Below the pieces are notes generated by a model. That model ran no database searches. It was not told the origin of the DNA and worked only from the letters and a program-made list of their open reading frames with translations. From JAFGRU01 sp016934985 (lineage in GTDB: Bacteria; Desulfobacterota; Desulfuromonadia; Desulfuromonadales; JAAYDE01), in NCBI GenBank assembly GCA_963665045.2, contig CAXXJQ010000005.1:111647-175646 (forward strand): a stretch of DNA of 64,000 bases, given 5' to 3'. The translations under genes and the position numbers were made by a program. This document shows positions 42,500 through 51,447 of the stretch, piece after piece (the first letter of the stretch is position 1; the number at the start of each line of letters is the position of its first letter).

Positions 42500-43177
42500 A
42501 TGCAAAAAAAATTACTGGAAATATTTGACTGCCTCCTCGCTCATTTCGGACCCCGTGACTGGTGGCCTGCCGAAACGCCATTCGAGGTCATAATCGGCGC
42601 TATTTTGACCCAGAACACAGCTTGGACCAACGTGGAAAAAGCCATAAAGAATCTGGTCAAAGCTCAGGCTTTGACGCCGGCCGCTCTGGCCGCCCTGCCG
42701 GTTGAAATCCTGGAAAAACTCATCCAGCCCTCGGGTTACTTTCGCCAGAAGGCCGAACGCCTTCAACTCTTCGCCTCCTTTCTCCTGAAGCGCTACGGCG
42801 GCGACCTCGACCGCCTGTTCGACGGCCCCCTGGAAGATATCCGCACAGAACTCCTCGCCCGCAAGGGTATCGGTCCTGAAACCGCGGATTCCATCCTTCT
42901 CTATGCCGGCCATCTGCCCTCCTTTGTGGTGGACGCTTATACGTTACGTATTTTTTCCCGTCTGGGCCTTTTGAGCGGCAAGGGAAAATACGCCCAGGTA
43001 CGCTCTTTCTTCATGGCCCATCTGCCTCAGGACGCCCAACTGTTCAATGAGTACCACGCCCTGATTGTCGAACACGGAAAGAGCTTCTGCAAAAAAAACA
43101 AACCGCTCTGCCCAGCCTGTCCTCTAAAACATAAATGCCCGTATGCCCATCAAACACAACCGTCAAACCCCGCCTGA
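42500..43177 (+). CDS. MagIII-like endonuclease III family DNA glycosylase
   Basis: 225 residues. The HhH-GPD fold begins with Leu-Thr-Gln-Asn-Thr-Ala-Trp-Thr-Asn-Val. The hairpin is Lys-Gly-Ile-Gly-Pro-Glu-Thr-Ala-Asp, so the lysine used by true endonuclease III at this place is Glu. The catalytic Asp is present in Val-Val-Asp-Ala-Tyr. The 4Fe-4S motif Cys-x6-Cys-x2-Cys-x5-Cys ends the protein. This pattern fits the monofunctional 3-methyladenine glycosylase III group. ATG 42500 starts the fold; in-frame sequence upstream of it includes a palindrome (42429-42444). Confidence 0.82.
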   Translation: MQKKLLEIFDCLLAHFGPRDWWPAETPFEVIIGAILTQNTAWTNVEKAIKNLVKAQALTPAALAALPVEILEKLIQPSGYFRQKAERLQLFASFLLKRYGGDLDRLFDGPLEDIRTELLARKGIGPETADSILLYAGHLPSFVVDAYTLRIFSRLGLLSGKGKYAQVRSFFMAHLPQDAQLFNEYHALIVEHGKSFCKKNKPLCPACPLKHKCPYAHQTQPSNPA

Positions 43178-43201
43178 TGGTTTACCGGGCAGCATTTAGT
43201 A

Positions 43202-43231
43202 TTGTTTAAATTCTTTTCCTTCCACTATAAT
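43202..43231 (+). promoter_or_regulatory. sigma-70-type promoter of the DUF6178-like gene
   Basis: TTGTTT (43202-43207), an 18-bp spacer and a perfect TATAAT (43226-43231). It is 47 bp upstream of the ATG. Confidence 0.6.
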
Positions 43232-43277
43232 CATTTTTCAGTCCGGTTGTATTCAACTCAAAATCAGCGAATATGCG

Positions 43278-44933
43278 ATGAAAATAGATTTGCCTTCCGA
43301 AAAACATGTTCACCATCTGACGCTTTTGCGCCAGCCAAGAGCAATCACCACGGCCGAGTTCAATGCGCTGTCATTTGAAGAACGTCTCCACATAATCTCT
43401 GCACAGGAAAGTAAAGAAAAATATCAGCTTATCTGCGCGGCCAAAGACGGTACCCGTATCGTCACAAAATTGGCTCCTCAGGACCTGCTTCTCCTCTTTA
43501 AGGATCTCGGTCTGCGGGAGGTCTCCGATATTCTGGACATGGTTACCCCTGAACAATTTACCAATTTTATAGATTTTGACTGCTGGGATGGAGACCGCCT
43601 CAACGCTGTTAACGTCCTCGAATGGCTCGAAGCTCTCCTGGAGGGAGCGGAAGCAGACAAGGCCTTCGCTCTGCTGAAAGGGATGGACCCGGCCCTTCTC
43701 ACCCTGGTTGTCAAAAACCTGCTGGCTGTCCTTGAGGAGCGAGAAGAGGATAATGAAGGTAAAGAGGAAGAGGAAGAGGGACAGACAAAAAGTGAAGCCT
43801 TCAAAACAGCCGAGGCCACTTTGAAACTCATCCAGAACCAGGACCCGCAAACCTTCCACGAGCTTTTTTTAGTGGCGGTCTCCGAATGCGAGTCTTCTTT
43901 GGAAGAAGAAGTCTACCGCTTCCAGCAGGGACGCCTTCAGGACCAAGGTTTTCCGGAATATTGGGAGGCCCGTAAAATTTACCTTTACCTGGACCCGGAC
44001 CGGCTTGCTTCGGACCGGACTGAAAAAAAAAGCTCCGGCTACCCGCTGGAAACAACCCCGCCTGGCTTTGTGGCTCGTATCAATGACAACGAGGTTGATT
44101 CAGAATTCCCGGCCAGCGAGGGGCCCCAAGAGCTGATGTGGGAGATGGCCTTCCTGGTCAACAAGGTACTGGTTGCCGACGGCCTCTCTTCCGGCGATTC
44201 AGAACAGATCAGAGAAGTCCTCGCGGAAGTAAAGGATTACCTCCATATCGGACGGCTTTTTACTCTTGAACGTCGTGAGGCCAATCCTGAAGCCGATTTG
44301 CAGGGCTTAGGCCTGGAGACCCTTTTCCGCGTCGGTTTCAGCCTAACCCTCCGGCTCGGCAAGAGAGCGCAAGCTCTCGGGAAAACCACCATCCGGCCTT
44401 TTCTCGACGGCCCCTTTCGCGAATTCCTCAAATGTCTGGAGTTGCCGAAGCCCCGCTTCTATATAGGAATGGAGAACATCTGCAGCAGCGGAAACCGTCG
44501 TTTTACAACCTTGGATGATATCCGCAAGGCTGAACAATGGCTCGCCAAAATAGAGACCCAACAGCGCCTTTTCGAAAACCACTTTGGTTTCGACCTGAGC
44601 CTTTTTGCTTTGGAACCAGGTTCAGGCAAAACCGAAGAGGTCGTTCTTTCCGACATCTTTCTTACCGCTTTAGCCAACCGCCTGCTGGGCCGAAAGTTTT
44701 ATCCCAGCCCCTTAACAACACAGGATATCCATCAACTGCACAACCAGGTTTCCAGTGACGGCAAGCTTCGTACTGAACTTCGGGAAGACACCGCTGCCTG
44801 GCTGGAATCCATGGAAAAAGGGGGCTGCGAATTCGCCTCTTTCTGTCTTGAGGTCTGGGAAGAAGAATTCTGCCCCCTTAAACAAAATGCTCTGGACCCC
44901 GCCTATATCGGCGGACTGTTGATTGGATCTTGA
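43278..44933 (+). CDS. DUF6178-like protein, unknown function
   Basis: 551 residues, acidic, predicted mostly helical, no signal peptide or membrane segment. The region Leu-Ala-Pro-Gln-Asp-Leu-Leu-Leu-Leu-Phe-Lys-Asp-Leu-Gly and the following Phe-Ile-Asp-Phe-Asp-Cys-Trp near residue 97 resemble DUF6178 proteins of deltaproteobacteria, as I remember them. A Glu-rich low-complexity run lies near 155-170. It has its own promoter and no functional clue from neighbours. The family call is tentative; that it is a real gene is clear. Confidence 0.7.
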   Translation: MKIDLPSEKHVHHLTLLRQPRAITTAEFNALSFEERLHIISAQESKEKYQLICAAKDGTRIVTKLAPQDLLLLFKDLGLREVSDILDMVTPEQFTNFIDFDCWDGDRLNAVNVLEWLEALLEGAEADKAFALLKGMDPALLTLVVKNLLAVLEEREEDNEGKEEEEEGQTKSEAFKTAEATLKLIQNQDPQTFHELFLVAVSECESSLEEEVYRFQQGRLQDQGFPEYWEARKIYLYLDPDRLASDRTEKKSSGYPLETTPPGFVARINDNEVDSEFPASEGPQELMWEMAFLVNKVLVADGLSSGDSEQIREVLAEVKDYLHIGRLFTLERREANPEADLQGLGLETLFRVGFSLTLRLGKRAQALGKTTIRPFLDGPFREFLKCLELPKPRFYIGMENICSSGNRRFTTLDDIRKAEQWLAKIETQQRLFENHFGFDLSLFALEPGSGKTEEVVLSDIFLTALANRLLGRKFYPSPLTTQDIHQLHNQVSSDGKLRTELREDTAAWLESMEKGGCEFASFCLEVWEEEFCPLKQNALDPAYIGGLLIGS

Positions 44934-45090
44934 GCAATTAATTTCAAATAGTGGCAAGGGCTTTGTTGCCTGGGAACCTGTTGTTTCAGGAAACCCAATT
45001 AACAGACTTGATGGGGTTTCTTCCCCTTGCACCGCAGCCGGAGCGGCAGAACCTTCTCTAGTCATACGGGCAATGCTGATGGTTTACCTA

Positions 45091-46792
45091 GGGCTTCCTG
45101 AACAACTCACAACTCATTAAAAAACATAAGAAAAATAGTTTAATTTATGGTAAATTGTGCAAGGAAAACAAGCTCTTACCCTTTAAACCCTTGCACTTGG
45201 TTTTGGAACTATGTACCGAAAAACACCTGACAACCAACTCGCCTTCGAAGACTTTTATCTGCCTTTCGGCGGCAAGCTCAGAAGCAATAACCGCTGGGTA
45301 CTTTTGGCCCGCATGGTCCCCTGGAAAACCGTCGAAGCCTTCTATGAAAAGCAGTTTTCCGAGAGCGGCCAGGGACCGCCCGCCAAGTCAGCGCGGGTAG
45401 CCCTTGGAGCTCTCATTATTAAAGAACGTCTCGGCATAAGCGACGAAGAGGCTGTGGAGCAGATCCGCGAAAACCCGTATCTGCAATACTTTCTCGGGTT
45501 TCACGAGTTTCGTGACGAAGCCCCTTTTGACCCTTCCATGTTCGTCCATTTCCGCCAGCGCTTCAGCCTGGAGCAACTCAACCGGATTAATGAGGAAATC
45601 ATTCAAGCCGAACGAAGTGAGGAAAAGAAAAAGGAGACGTCCTCTCCCCCTGACGATGAGGATTCGGACAACAACACCCCACCCACCGATGGCAACAAGG
45701 GCAAATTGGTCGTCGATGCGACCTGCACTCCCGCCGATATCCGTTATCCTACCGATATCAGCCTCGTCAACGAAGCCCGGGAAAAAAGCGAGCGGATCAT
45801 CGATATCCTTTTCGAGCCTCTGAAAGGCCAGGCCAAGAAGCCCCGCACCTACCGGCAGAAAGCGCGGCGTCTGTTTTTGAAGTACAGCAAAAGCCGTAAA
45901 CCCTCGGCGGGTAAGATCCGTAAGGCTTTGGGACAGCAACTGCGCTTTTTAAAGCGCAACCTGACTATCATTGAACGGCTTGTCGACCGATCCTCCCTTA
46001 CCCGGCTCAGTCCCCGTCAATACCGCGACCTGTTGGTTATTCAAGAGCTTTACCGCCAGCAGCAGTGGATGTACGACCAGCGCTGTCACCGCATCAGTGA
46101 CCGCATCGTCAGCATCAGCCAGCCCCATGTTCGTCCCATCGTTCGCGGCAAGGTTTCCGCTGCCACCGAATTCGGGGCCAAACTCTCGGCCAGCCTGGTC
46201 AACGGCATGGCTTTTTTGGACCGTCTGGACTGGGACAACTTCAACGAGTCTACGGATCTGATCGGGCAGATCGAAGCCTACAAGCGCCGATTCGGCTACT
46301 ATCCGGAATCGGTTCATTGCGACCAGATCTACCGAAGCCAGGAAAACCGGAAATTCTGTAAAACGCATGGCATCCGGCTGTCCGGACCACCCCTTGGCCG
46401 GCCTCCCAGGAAAACGGCAGAGAACGCGGAAGAATTCCGGGAAAAAAAGCAGCAGCAACGCCAGGATGAACTTGACCGCATTCCCATCGAAGGAAAATTC
46501 GGGCAAGGGAAACGCCGTTTCAGTCTCGGCCGGGTCATGGCCAAACTGAGTGGAACCAGCGTCACCGCCATAGCCGTAACCTTTATCGTTATGAATCTGG
46601 AAAAGTGGCTGCAAAAGCTGCTTTTATGGCTTTTTTTCACCCATCAACGGTTCCAAAGTCCGATGCTGAAGCTTTATTGGCGATTACAGAGGCAGTGAGC
46701 CGTTCAATGCTCTTTTACTGCCCACGGTACCCAATTGTGAAAGAACTGGAATAAAAACCTTTTGGCTCTGAAAATAGTTTTTCAGGAATCCC
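45091..46792 (+). mobile_element. complete IS5-like insertion sequence
   Basis: A 1702-bp element. The terminal inverted repeats GGGCTTCCTGAACAACT (left) and GGGATTCCTGAAAAACT (right, reverse complement) match at 15 of 17 positions. Both ends abut the same hexamer TACCTA (45085-45090 and 46793-46798), the likely target duplication. One transposase gene fills the element. Intact ends and frame suggest recent insertion. Confidence 0.85.
45211..46698 (+). CDS. IS5-like DDE transposase (DUF772 N-terminus)
   Basis: 495 residues. The N-terminal DUF772-like region (Ala-Leu-Gly-Ala-Leu-Ile-Ile-Lys-Glu-Arg, then Phe-Asp-Pro-Ser-Met-Phe-Val-His-Phe-Arg) is typical of IS4/IS5-superfamily transposases. 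Candidate DDE residues are Asp in Val-Val-Asp-Ala-Thr (about 170), Asp in His-Cys-Asp-Gln-Ile-Tyr (about 371) and Glu in Ile-Glu-Gly-Lys-Phe-Gly-Gln-Gly-Lys-Arg (about 430). A basic linker sits between the first two. The frame is intact with no frameshift. The exact IS group cannot be fixed without ISfinder. Confidence 0.88.
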   Translation: MYRKTPDNQLAFEDFYLPFGGKLRSNNRWVLLARMVPWKTVEAFYEKQFSESGQGPPAKSARVALGALIIKERLGISDEEAVEQIRENPYLQYFLGFHEFRDEAPFDPSMFVHFRQRFSLEQLNRINEEIIQAERSEEKKKETSSPPDDEDSDNNTPPTDGNKGKLVVDATCTPADIRYPTDISLVNEAREKSERIIDILFEPLKGQAKKPRTYRQKARRLFLKYSKSRKPSAGKIRKALGQQLRFLKRNLTIIERLVDRSSLTRLSPRQYRDLLVIQELYRQQQWMYDQRCHRISDRIVSISQPHVRPIVRGKVSAATEFGAKLSASLVNGMAFLDRLDWDNFNESTDLIGQIEAYKRRFGYYPESVHCDQIYRSQENRKFCKTHGIRLSGPPLGRPPRKTAENAEEFREKKQQQRQDELDRIPIEGKFGQGKRRFSLGRVMAKLSGTSVTAIAVTFIVMNLEKWLQKLLLWLFFTHQRFQSPMLKLYWRLQRQ

Positions 46793-46807
46793 TACCTAAC
46801 AACTCTG

Positions 46808-48514
46808 TCAATCCCCCGGCAGAAAGACCTCCTTTACCTCCATCTTGCGACCGCTTCCGGTCAGATAGAAAAAAACCAGAACTGTCGGCCCGCTCAGTTC
46901 CGGAAGACACCTGAAAACGGCGGCAAAATACTGCACCTTGATTCCTTGCCCCCGAACCCTGAGGACCTCCTCGCGAACCAGGTCGCCGACTTCTTTGTGC
47001 TGTGATGCAGTGAGAGCTGTACTAAAAAAAGCAGGAGCCCGGTCAGGGACAACCCGTTCACTTCGGGCATAGTCCCGCGCCAGAAGTTCACTCAATACGG
47101 CACATTCCTCATCAGCAAAAACAGCAAGAACAAAGCGCCACAAGTGCAGATAAATATCCCGACGCTGAAGAGGATGGCGAAACAGGTTATGCTCTTCCCA
47201 ATAAACAGTGATTTTCTCGAAAGCGGCGGCAGACGACCCGACCACAGCTTCCAAGCCGCTTAAAAAACCCTGGAAACGTTCGCTGTTATAGGTCACGTCC
47301 ACGATCCTGCTGATACCCTGCAAACGAGTCAACTCAGCAAAATTGAGTTCCCTGGTTTTCAGAACCGTGTAAGGCGGGTGCGGATCATGGTCGATACCCA
47401 GATGACGAGACTCTCGGCGCAATATGGAGCCGGGCAGCAGCTTGACCAGCTCGATCTGCAGATGGTGAGGCCGCAGCCCGAGGGTTCTGTCCATAGAAAC
47501 CAGAAAACTAGGGTAATTTTCCCGGGGCAGGCCAGCAACCAGGTCAAGGTGCAAGGCGATCCGGGTTTCCTTGCGGAGGCGCGAAACATTGTCCAGAACA
47601 GTACCCAGGGACATTTGTCTGTCAACCGCTTTCAACGTCTCGGGAGAACAGGACTGCACGCCAATCTCAAATTGGAACATATCTTTCGGGACCTGGCACA
47701 GAAGCCGGATAGTCTCGTCATCCAGCAGGCCGGCCCCAATCTCGAAATGAAAATGGCTGCTTCGATTATTAGCCAGAATGTAAGAGAAAATTTCCCGCGC
47801 CCGCTCCGCATCATAATTGAATGTGCGGTCCACCAGTTTAATTTTCGGTACCTTTCGCGCCATGAGAAAATCGAGGTCACGGCGGATTCGTGGCAGGGAA
47901 AAAGAACGGACCCTGCTCTCCAAAGCACTCATACAAAACAGACAACGAAAGGGGCAACCGCGGCTCGCCTCGAAATAGACGAAACCCCGTTCCAGGTCGA
48001 CCAGCCCGGTTTCATACGGTGAGGGGATGGCATCGAGATTATCCAGAAGGGGCCGTTCCGGGCCCTCTATCACCCCCGAGCCTTCATTCCAAAGGGTCCC
48101 TGGCGTACCTGCCGGGTCACGACCGTCAACCAGCCTTTCAAGAATTTCCCGAAAGGAAGCTTCCCCCTCGCCCCTGATAATTGCCCTGACACCTGGATGA
48201 AAACAAAAAAAATCCGGATCTTCAAAAGATATTTCAGGCCCCCCGAGAATGATGATCAGGTCCGGCTTCACGACATTCAGGGCATCAGCCAGTTCCAGGA
48301 CAGCGCTCCGGTTCCAGATGTAAACGGAGAAAGCCACCACATCCGGCTTCTCAGCCAGAATGGCCGCCAGAACGTTTTCCTTGGGCTCATGTACCGTGTA
48401 CTCCTGAAGGGCAATCTCGCATTTGGGAATATTCTGACAGTATGAGGCCAGATAGGACAGAGCCAGGCAGGAGTGAATGTATTTGCTGTGAAGGGTCGTC
48501 AGTACTAGGCGCAT
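46808..48514 (-). CDS. B12-binding radical SAM protein (DUF4080-like)
   Basis: 568 residues. The N-terminal ~140 residues form a cobalamin-binding Rossmann domain (Leu-Gly-Gly-Pro-Glu near residue 92). A radical SAM domain follows with Cys-Pro-Phe-Arg-Cys-Leu-Phe-Cys near residue 187. A C-terminal ~150-residue domain matches the DUF4080 layout. Substrate unknown. It is divergent from a second radical SAM gene, with about 60-110 bp between them. The IS inserted next to its 3' end did not disrupt it. Confidence 0.87.
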   Translation of the reverse strand: MRLVLTTLHSKYIHSCLALSYLASYCQNIPKCEIALQEYTVHEPKENVLAAILAEKPDVVAFSVYIWNRSAVLELADALNVVKPDLIIILGGPEISFEDPDFFCFHPGVRAIIRGEGEASFREILERLVDGRDPAGTPGTLWNEGSGVIEGPERPLLDNLDAIPSPYETGLVDLERGFVYFEASRGCPFRCLFCMSALESRVRSFSLPRIRRDLDFLMARKVPKIKLVDRTFNYDAERAREIFSYILANNRSSHFHFEIGAGLLDDETIRLLCQVPKDMFQFEIGVQSCSPETLKAVDRQMSLGTVLDNVSRLRKETRIALHLDLVAGLPRENYPSFLVSMDRTLGLRPHHLQIELVKLLPGSILRRESRHLGIDHDPHPPYTVLKTRELNFAELTRLQGISRIVDVTYNSERFQGFLSGLEAVVGSSAAAFEKITVYWEEHNLFRHPLQRRDIYLHLWRFVLAVFADEECAVLSELLARDYARSERVVPDRAPAFFSTALTASQHKEVGDLVREEVLRVRGQGIKVQYFAAVFRCLPELSGPTVLVFFYLTGSGRKMEVKEVFLPGD

Positions 48515-48628
48515 GAAGACTTCTGATATTAAGTACCGGGGTCGCGGATCCAGTACTCCTCGATTGTTTAAATAATGGAAATATGTTATGTTTTACCGGC
48601 ATTCAAAAGACAGGAAGTCCGTTTGCAT

Positions 48629-49990
48629 ATGCCGAAAAATAAAACCATATTGGCTGTTGTGGCCAACTCCAGGGGCGAGGTGTTCGAACACCCGGATCTT
48701 CTGATGGTCGGAATGAACGGCTCGAGGATTCGTCTGCCGTACCCCGACGAGATGATCCCTCTTCCCGAGGGCAGTCGGCTTTTCACTCTTCCGCAAACTA
48801 CCCCTACCGGCATCGACCGAAAAACCCGAAAAGCAAAGACCATCGACCGTCTGCCTCGCCGCCTGGGGGGAGACAGGATTCAGGCTGTAGCTGCTTTTCC
48901 GGCACCGGCCTACATGCGAACCCTGCTGCCGGCCATGGATTGCGGCCGTGGGACCGGCAACCTTTCACTCTGGGCCTATACGGCGGTCGGTTGGTGCCTG
49001 GAGGAAGAGCGTTTTTATGCTGCTGCCGTCCGGGTCGACAAAAGCGAACAGTGGAATCCGGACAACTTTGACGACCGGTTAATTGAACCCCAAGTCCGAA
49101 AAACGCTGAAAGAATACCCGCACAACCGTCTTCTGGAACAGCTGGCACGCTGCGCCCTCGACTACCACTGTTTTGCGGCCAAGAACCTTTTCCTGCAGCG
49201 CTGGGAAGCTCCCCTGCCAACCTCGCCGGTCTGCAATGCCCGCTGCCTGGGCTGTATTTCCTTGCAGGAATCGGAATGTTGTCCCGCAAGCCAGGAGCGT
49301 ATCACTTTTGTGCCAACCGTGGAAGAGCTTTGTGAGGTCGCGGTACCCCATCTTAAAAAAGCGGATAACGCCATTGTCTCCTTCGGCCAGGGGTGTGAGG
49401 GAGAACCGATTCTTCAGGCCGAAAGGATCTGTGATTCCGTTCGAGCCATTCGCCGCCAAACCCCGCGAGGAACCATCAATTTCAACACCAACGGCTCCAT
49501 TCCAGAGGCAGTGGACAGATTAGCGGAAGCAGGAATCGATTCAATCCGCATCTCCCTCAATTCCGTGCGAAAACATTATTATCAGGCCTATTATCGCACC
49601 GAGCAATACGCCTTCGAGGATGTTATCGACGCCATCCGTAGAGCAAAAAACAACGGTCTCTACACCATGCTGAACTATCTGGTCTTTCCCGGACTGAACG
49701 ACCAACCAGCCGAGGTGGACACCTTGGAAGCGCTTCTGGAGGAGACCGGCATTGACATGATTCAGGTGCGCAACCTGAGCATCGATCCCGTTCTATACAT
49801 CCGGGAGATGTCCCTGACGGATGAAGGAATGGGTATGAAAAGAATGCTGGACCATATCAAACGCAAAGTCCCGCACATTCAATACGGCTATTTCAACCGC
49901 ACCCGGGAAACATTTTTTCCGCCGGGGTTTGAAAACGACTGGCCCATTAACACCTCAACCTCCTCTCCCCACAAAAAGAATTCTGGTTAG
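48629..49990 (+). CDS. radical SAM protein
   Basis: About 453 residues from ATG 48629; a TTG at 48623 has better spacing to AGGAAG and may be the true start. The cluster motif Cys-Asn-Ala-Arg-Cys-Leu-Gly-Cys is near residue 210, unusually far in. It is followed by Gly-Gln-Gly-Cys-Glu-Gly-Glu-Pro and Asn-Thr-Asn-Gly-Ser. The first 190 residues are a separate domain without recognised family. The function is unknown. The stop is five bases before glrK. Confidence 0.82.
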   Translation: MPKNKTILAVVANSRGEVFEHPDLLMVGMNGSRIRLPYPDEMIPLPEGSRLFTLPQTTPTGIDRKTRKAKTIDRLPRRLGGDRIQAVAAFPAPAYMRTLLPAMDCGRGTGNLSLWAYTAVGWCLEEERFYAAAVRVDKSEQWNPDNFDDRLIEPQVRKTLKEYPHNRLLEQLARCALDYHCFAAKNLFLQRWEAPLPTSPVCNARCLGCISLQESECCPASQERITFVPTVEELCEVAVPHLKKADNAIVSFGQGCEGEPILQAERICDSVRAIRRQTPRGTINFNTNGSIPEAVDRLAEAGIDSIRISLNSVRKHYYQAYYRTEQYAFEDVIDAIRRAKNNGLYTMLNYLVFPGLNDQPAEVDTLEALLEETGIDMIQVRNLSIDPVLYIREMSLTDEGMGMKRMLDHIKRKVPHIQYGYFNRTRETFFPPGFENDWPINTSTSSPHKKNSG

Positions 49991-49995
49991 ACTTC

Positions 49996-51447
49996 ATGAC
50001 AAGGCGTCTCTTCTGGCCCAAATCCTTTCTTTTCCTGGTGCTCATCGGTTTTACCGTGATCGCTCTGCCGTTAATCGTTGTTTTGGTCAGCGCCGAAATT
50101 TCCATGACCAGGTTGGCTATACAAGGAACCAAAGCCGTCAGTAATTCCGTGGCCGTCACCCAGGAAAGTGGCAGTTTGGTCGAAAAAGTCCTGACCTTTG
50201 AGAGGCTGGCACGCCAATATCAAGTCTTGAAGGACCCGCAAATGCTGGAAAACATAACAGCAAAGCACCAAGAGCTTTTGCACACGCTGGAGGTTCTCAA
50301 CAATCTGCTCGGCGACAGCGAGGGGAAGACCGCTTTGCAAGCCATTCAGGAAGGAGTGAACCGCATCCAGGAGGTTCTGAATAAGGGGCCCCAGGGAACA
50401 ACCACCCTGGAAACAGCCCTGGTTGAATTTGCCCTTCTAAACGAGTTGGCCGGAAAAATCAACGCTGACAGCCAAGACCTCATCCTTCATGAAATAGACA
50501 CCATGCAAACGGCCTCGGAAAAAAAACAGCGTGACCTCATTATTCAGGCGGTCATCTTTATTTTCCTGACTATTCTGTCGATGTTCATTTTTGCTCAGTT
50601 AATCCTGAGGCCGATCCGCGAAATGGACAAAGGTATTCACCGACTTGGGGAGGGGGACTACACAACCCCGGTTTCAGTCAGCGGTCCCAGGGACCTCGAG
50701 GCCCTGGGGGGAAGACTGGACTGGTTAAGAGAGCGCTTGGGAGATGTCGAAAAGGAGAAAAGCAAATTCCTCGCTCATGTTTCCCATGAGCTCAAAACCC
50801 CCTTGGCCTCCATCCGGGAAGGAGCGGACCTGTTAAGCGACGAACTGGTCGGCCAGCTCAACGACCAGCAACGGGAAGTCACCAAAATATTATGCAAAAA
50901 CAGCATTCAATTACAAAAACTCATTGAAAACTTACTGGGCTTCAGCAAAGACCAGGTCAGACTGTCGCAAATGTTTTTTTCAAAAGTTCCTTTGACGGAA
51001 GCCGTGGATGAAATCCTCGAAGGTCAGCTTCCGGCCATCCTGAAAAAGGAAATCCACATAGAATCCAACCTGCAGGATATTGAACTGCTGGGAGATCAGG
51101 ATAAAATCAGGATTATCGTTGACAATCTCATCTCTAACGCGGTCAAATATACACCATTTGGTGGTCGCATAGACCTGCGCGCCTTCGCCGCATCAAAAAT
51201 GGGGGTTTTCGAAGTTGCGGATTCAGGGCCCGGAATTCGGGAAGAAGAACGAGGAAAAATTTTTCAGCCATTCTACCAGGGAGAAGCCCCTCTGAACGGT
51301 ACCATCAAGGGAACCGGCCTGGGTCTGTCCATTGCCAAAGAATATGTTTTAGAGCAAGGGGGGCGTATCATCGTAAAAAACAGCCGCTCAGGAGGAGCTT
51401 GTTTCCAGGTGGCTCTTCCTCTGGCAAGCGAGGGAAAAAACACATGA
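49996..51447 (+). CDS. glrK: GlrK/QseE-like sensor histidine kinase
   Basis: 483 residues. The first membrane helix is at 10-32, a helical periplasmic sensor lies at about 35-178 and the second helix at 180-203. A HAMP domain and a HisKA domain follow with the phospho-acceptor His near residue 264 in His-Val-Ser-His-Glu-Leu-Lys-Thr-Pro. That sequence and the following Ala-Ser-Ile-Arg-Glu-Gly closely resemble E. coli GlrK. HATPase motifs (Asn-Ala-Val-Lys-Tyr, Asp-Ser-Gly-Pro-Gly-Ile, Gly-Thr-Gly-Leu-Gly-Leu) are complete. GlrK responds to envelope stress in enterobacteria. It overlaps the lipoprotein gene by four bases. Confidence 0.88.
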   Translation: MTRRLFWPKSFLFLVLIGFTVIALPLIVVLVSAEISMTRLAIQGTKAVSNSVAVTQESGSLVEKVLTFERLARQYQVLKDPQMLENITAKHQELLHTLEVLNNLLGDSEGKTALQAIQEGVNRIQEVLNKGPQGTTTLETALVEFALLNELAGKINADSQDLILHEIDTMQTASEKKQRDLIIQAVIFIFLTILSMFIFAQLILRPIREMDKGIHRLGEGDYTTPVSVSGPRDLEALGGRLDWLRERLGDVEKEKSKFLAHVSHELKTPLASIREGADLLSDELVGQLNDQQREVTKILCKNSIQLQKLIENLLGFSKDQVRLSQMFFSKVPLTEAVDEILEGQLPAILKKEIHIESNLQDIELLGDQDKIRIIVDNLISNAVKYTPFGGRIDLRAFAASKMGVFEVADSGPGIREEERGKIFQPFYQGEAPLNGTIKGTGLGLSIAKEYVLEQGGRIIVKNSRSGGACFQVALPLASEGKNT

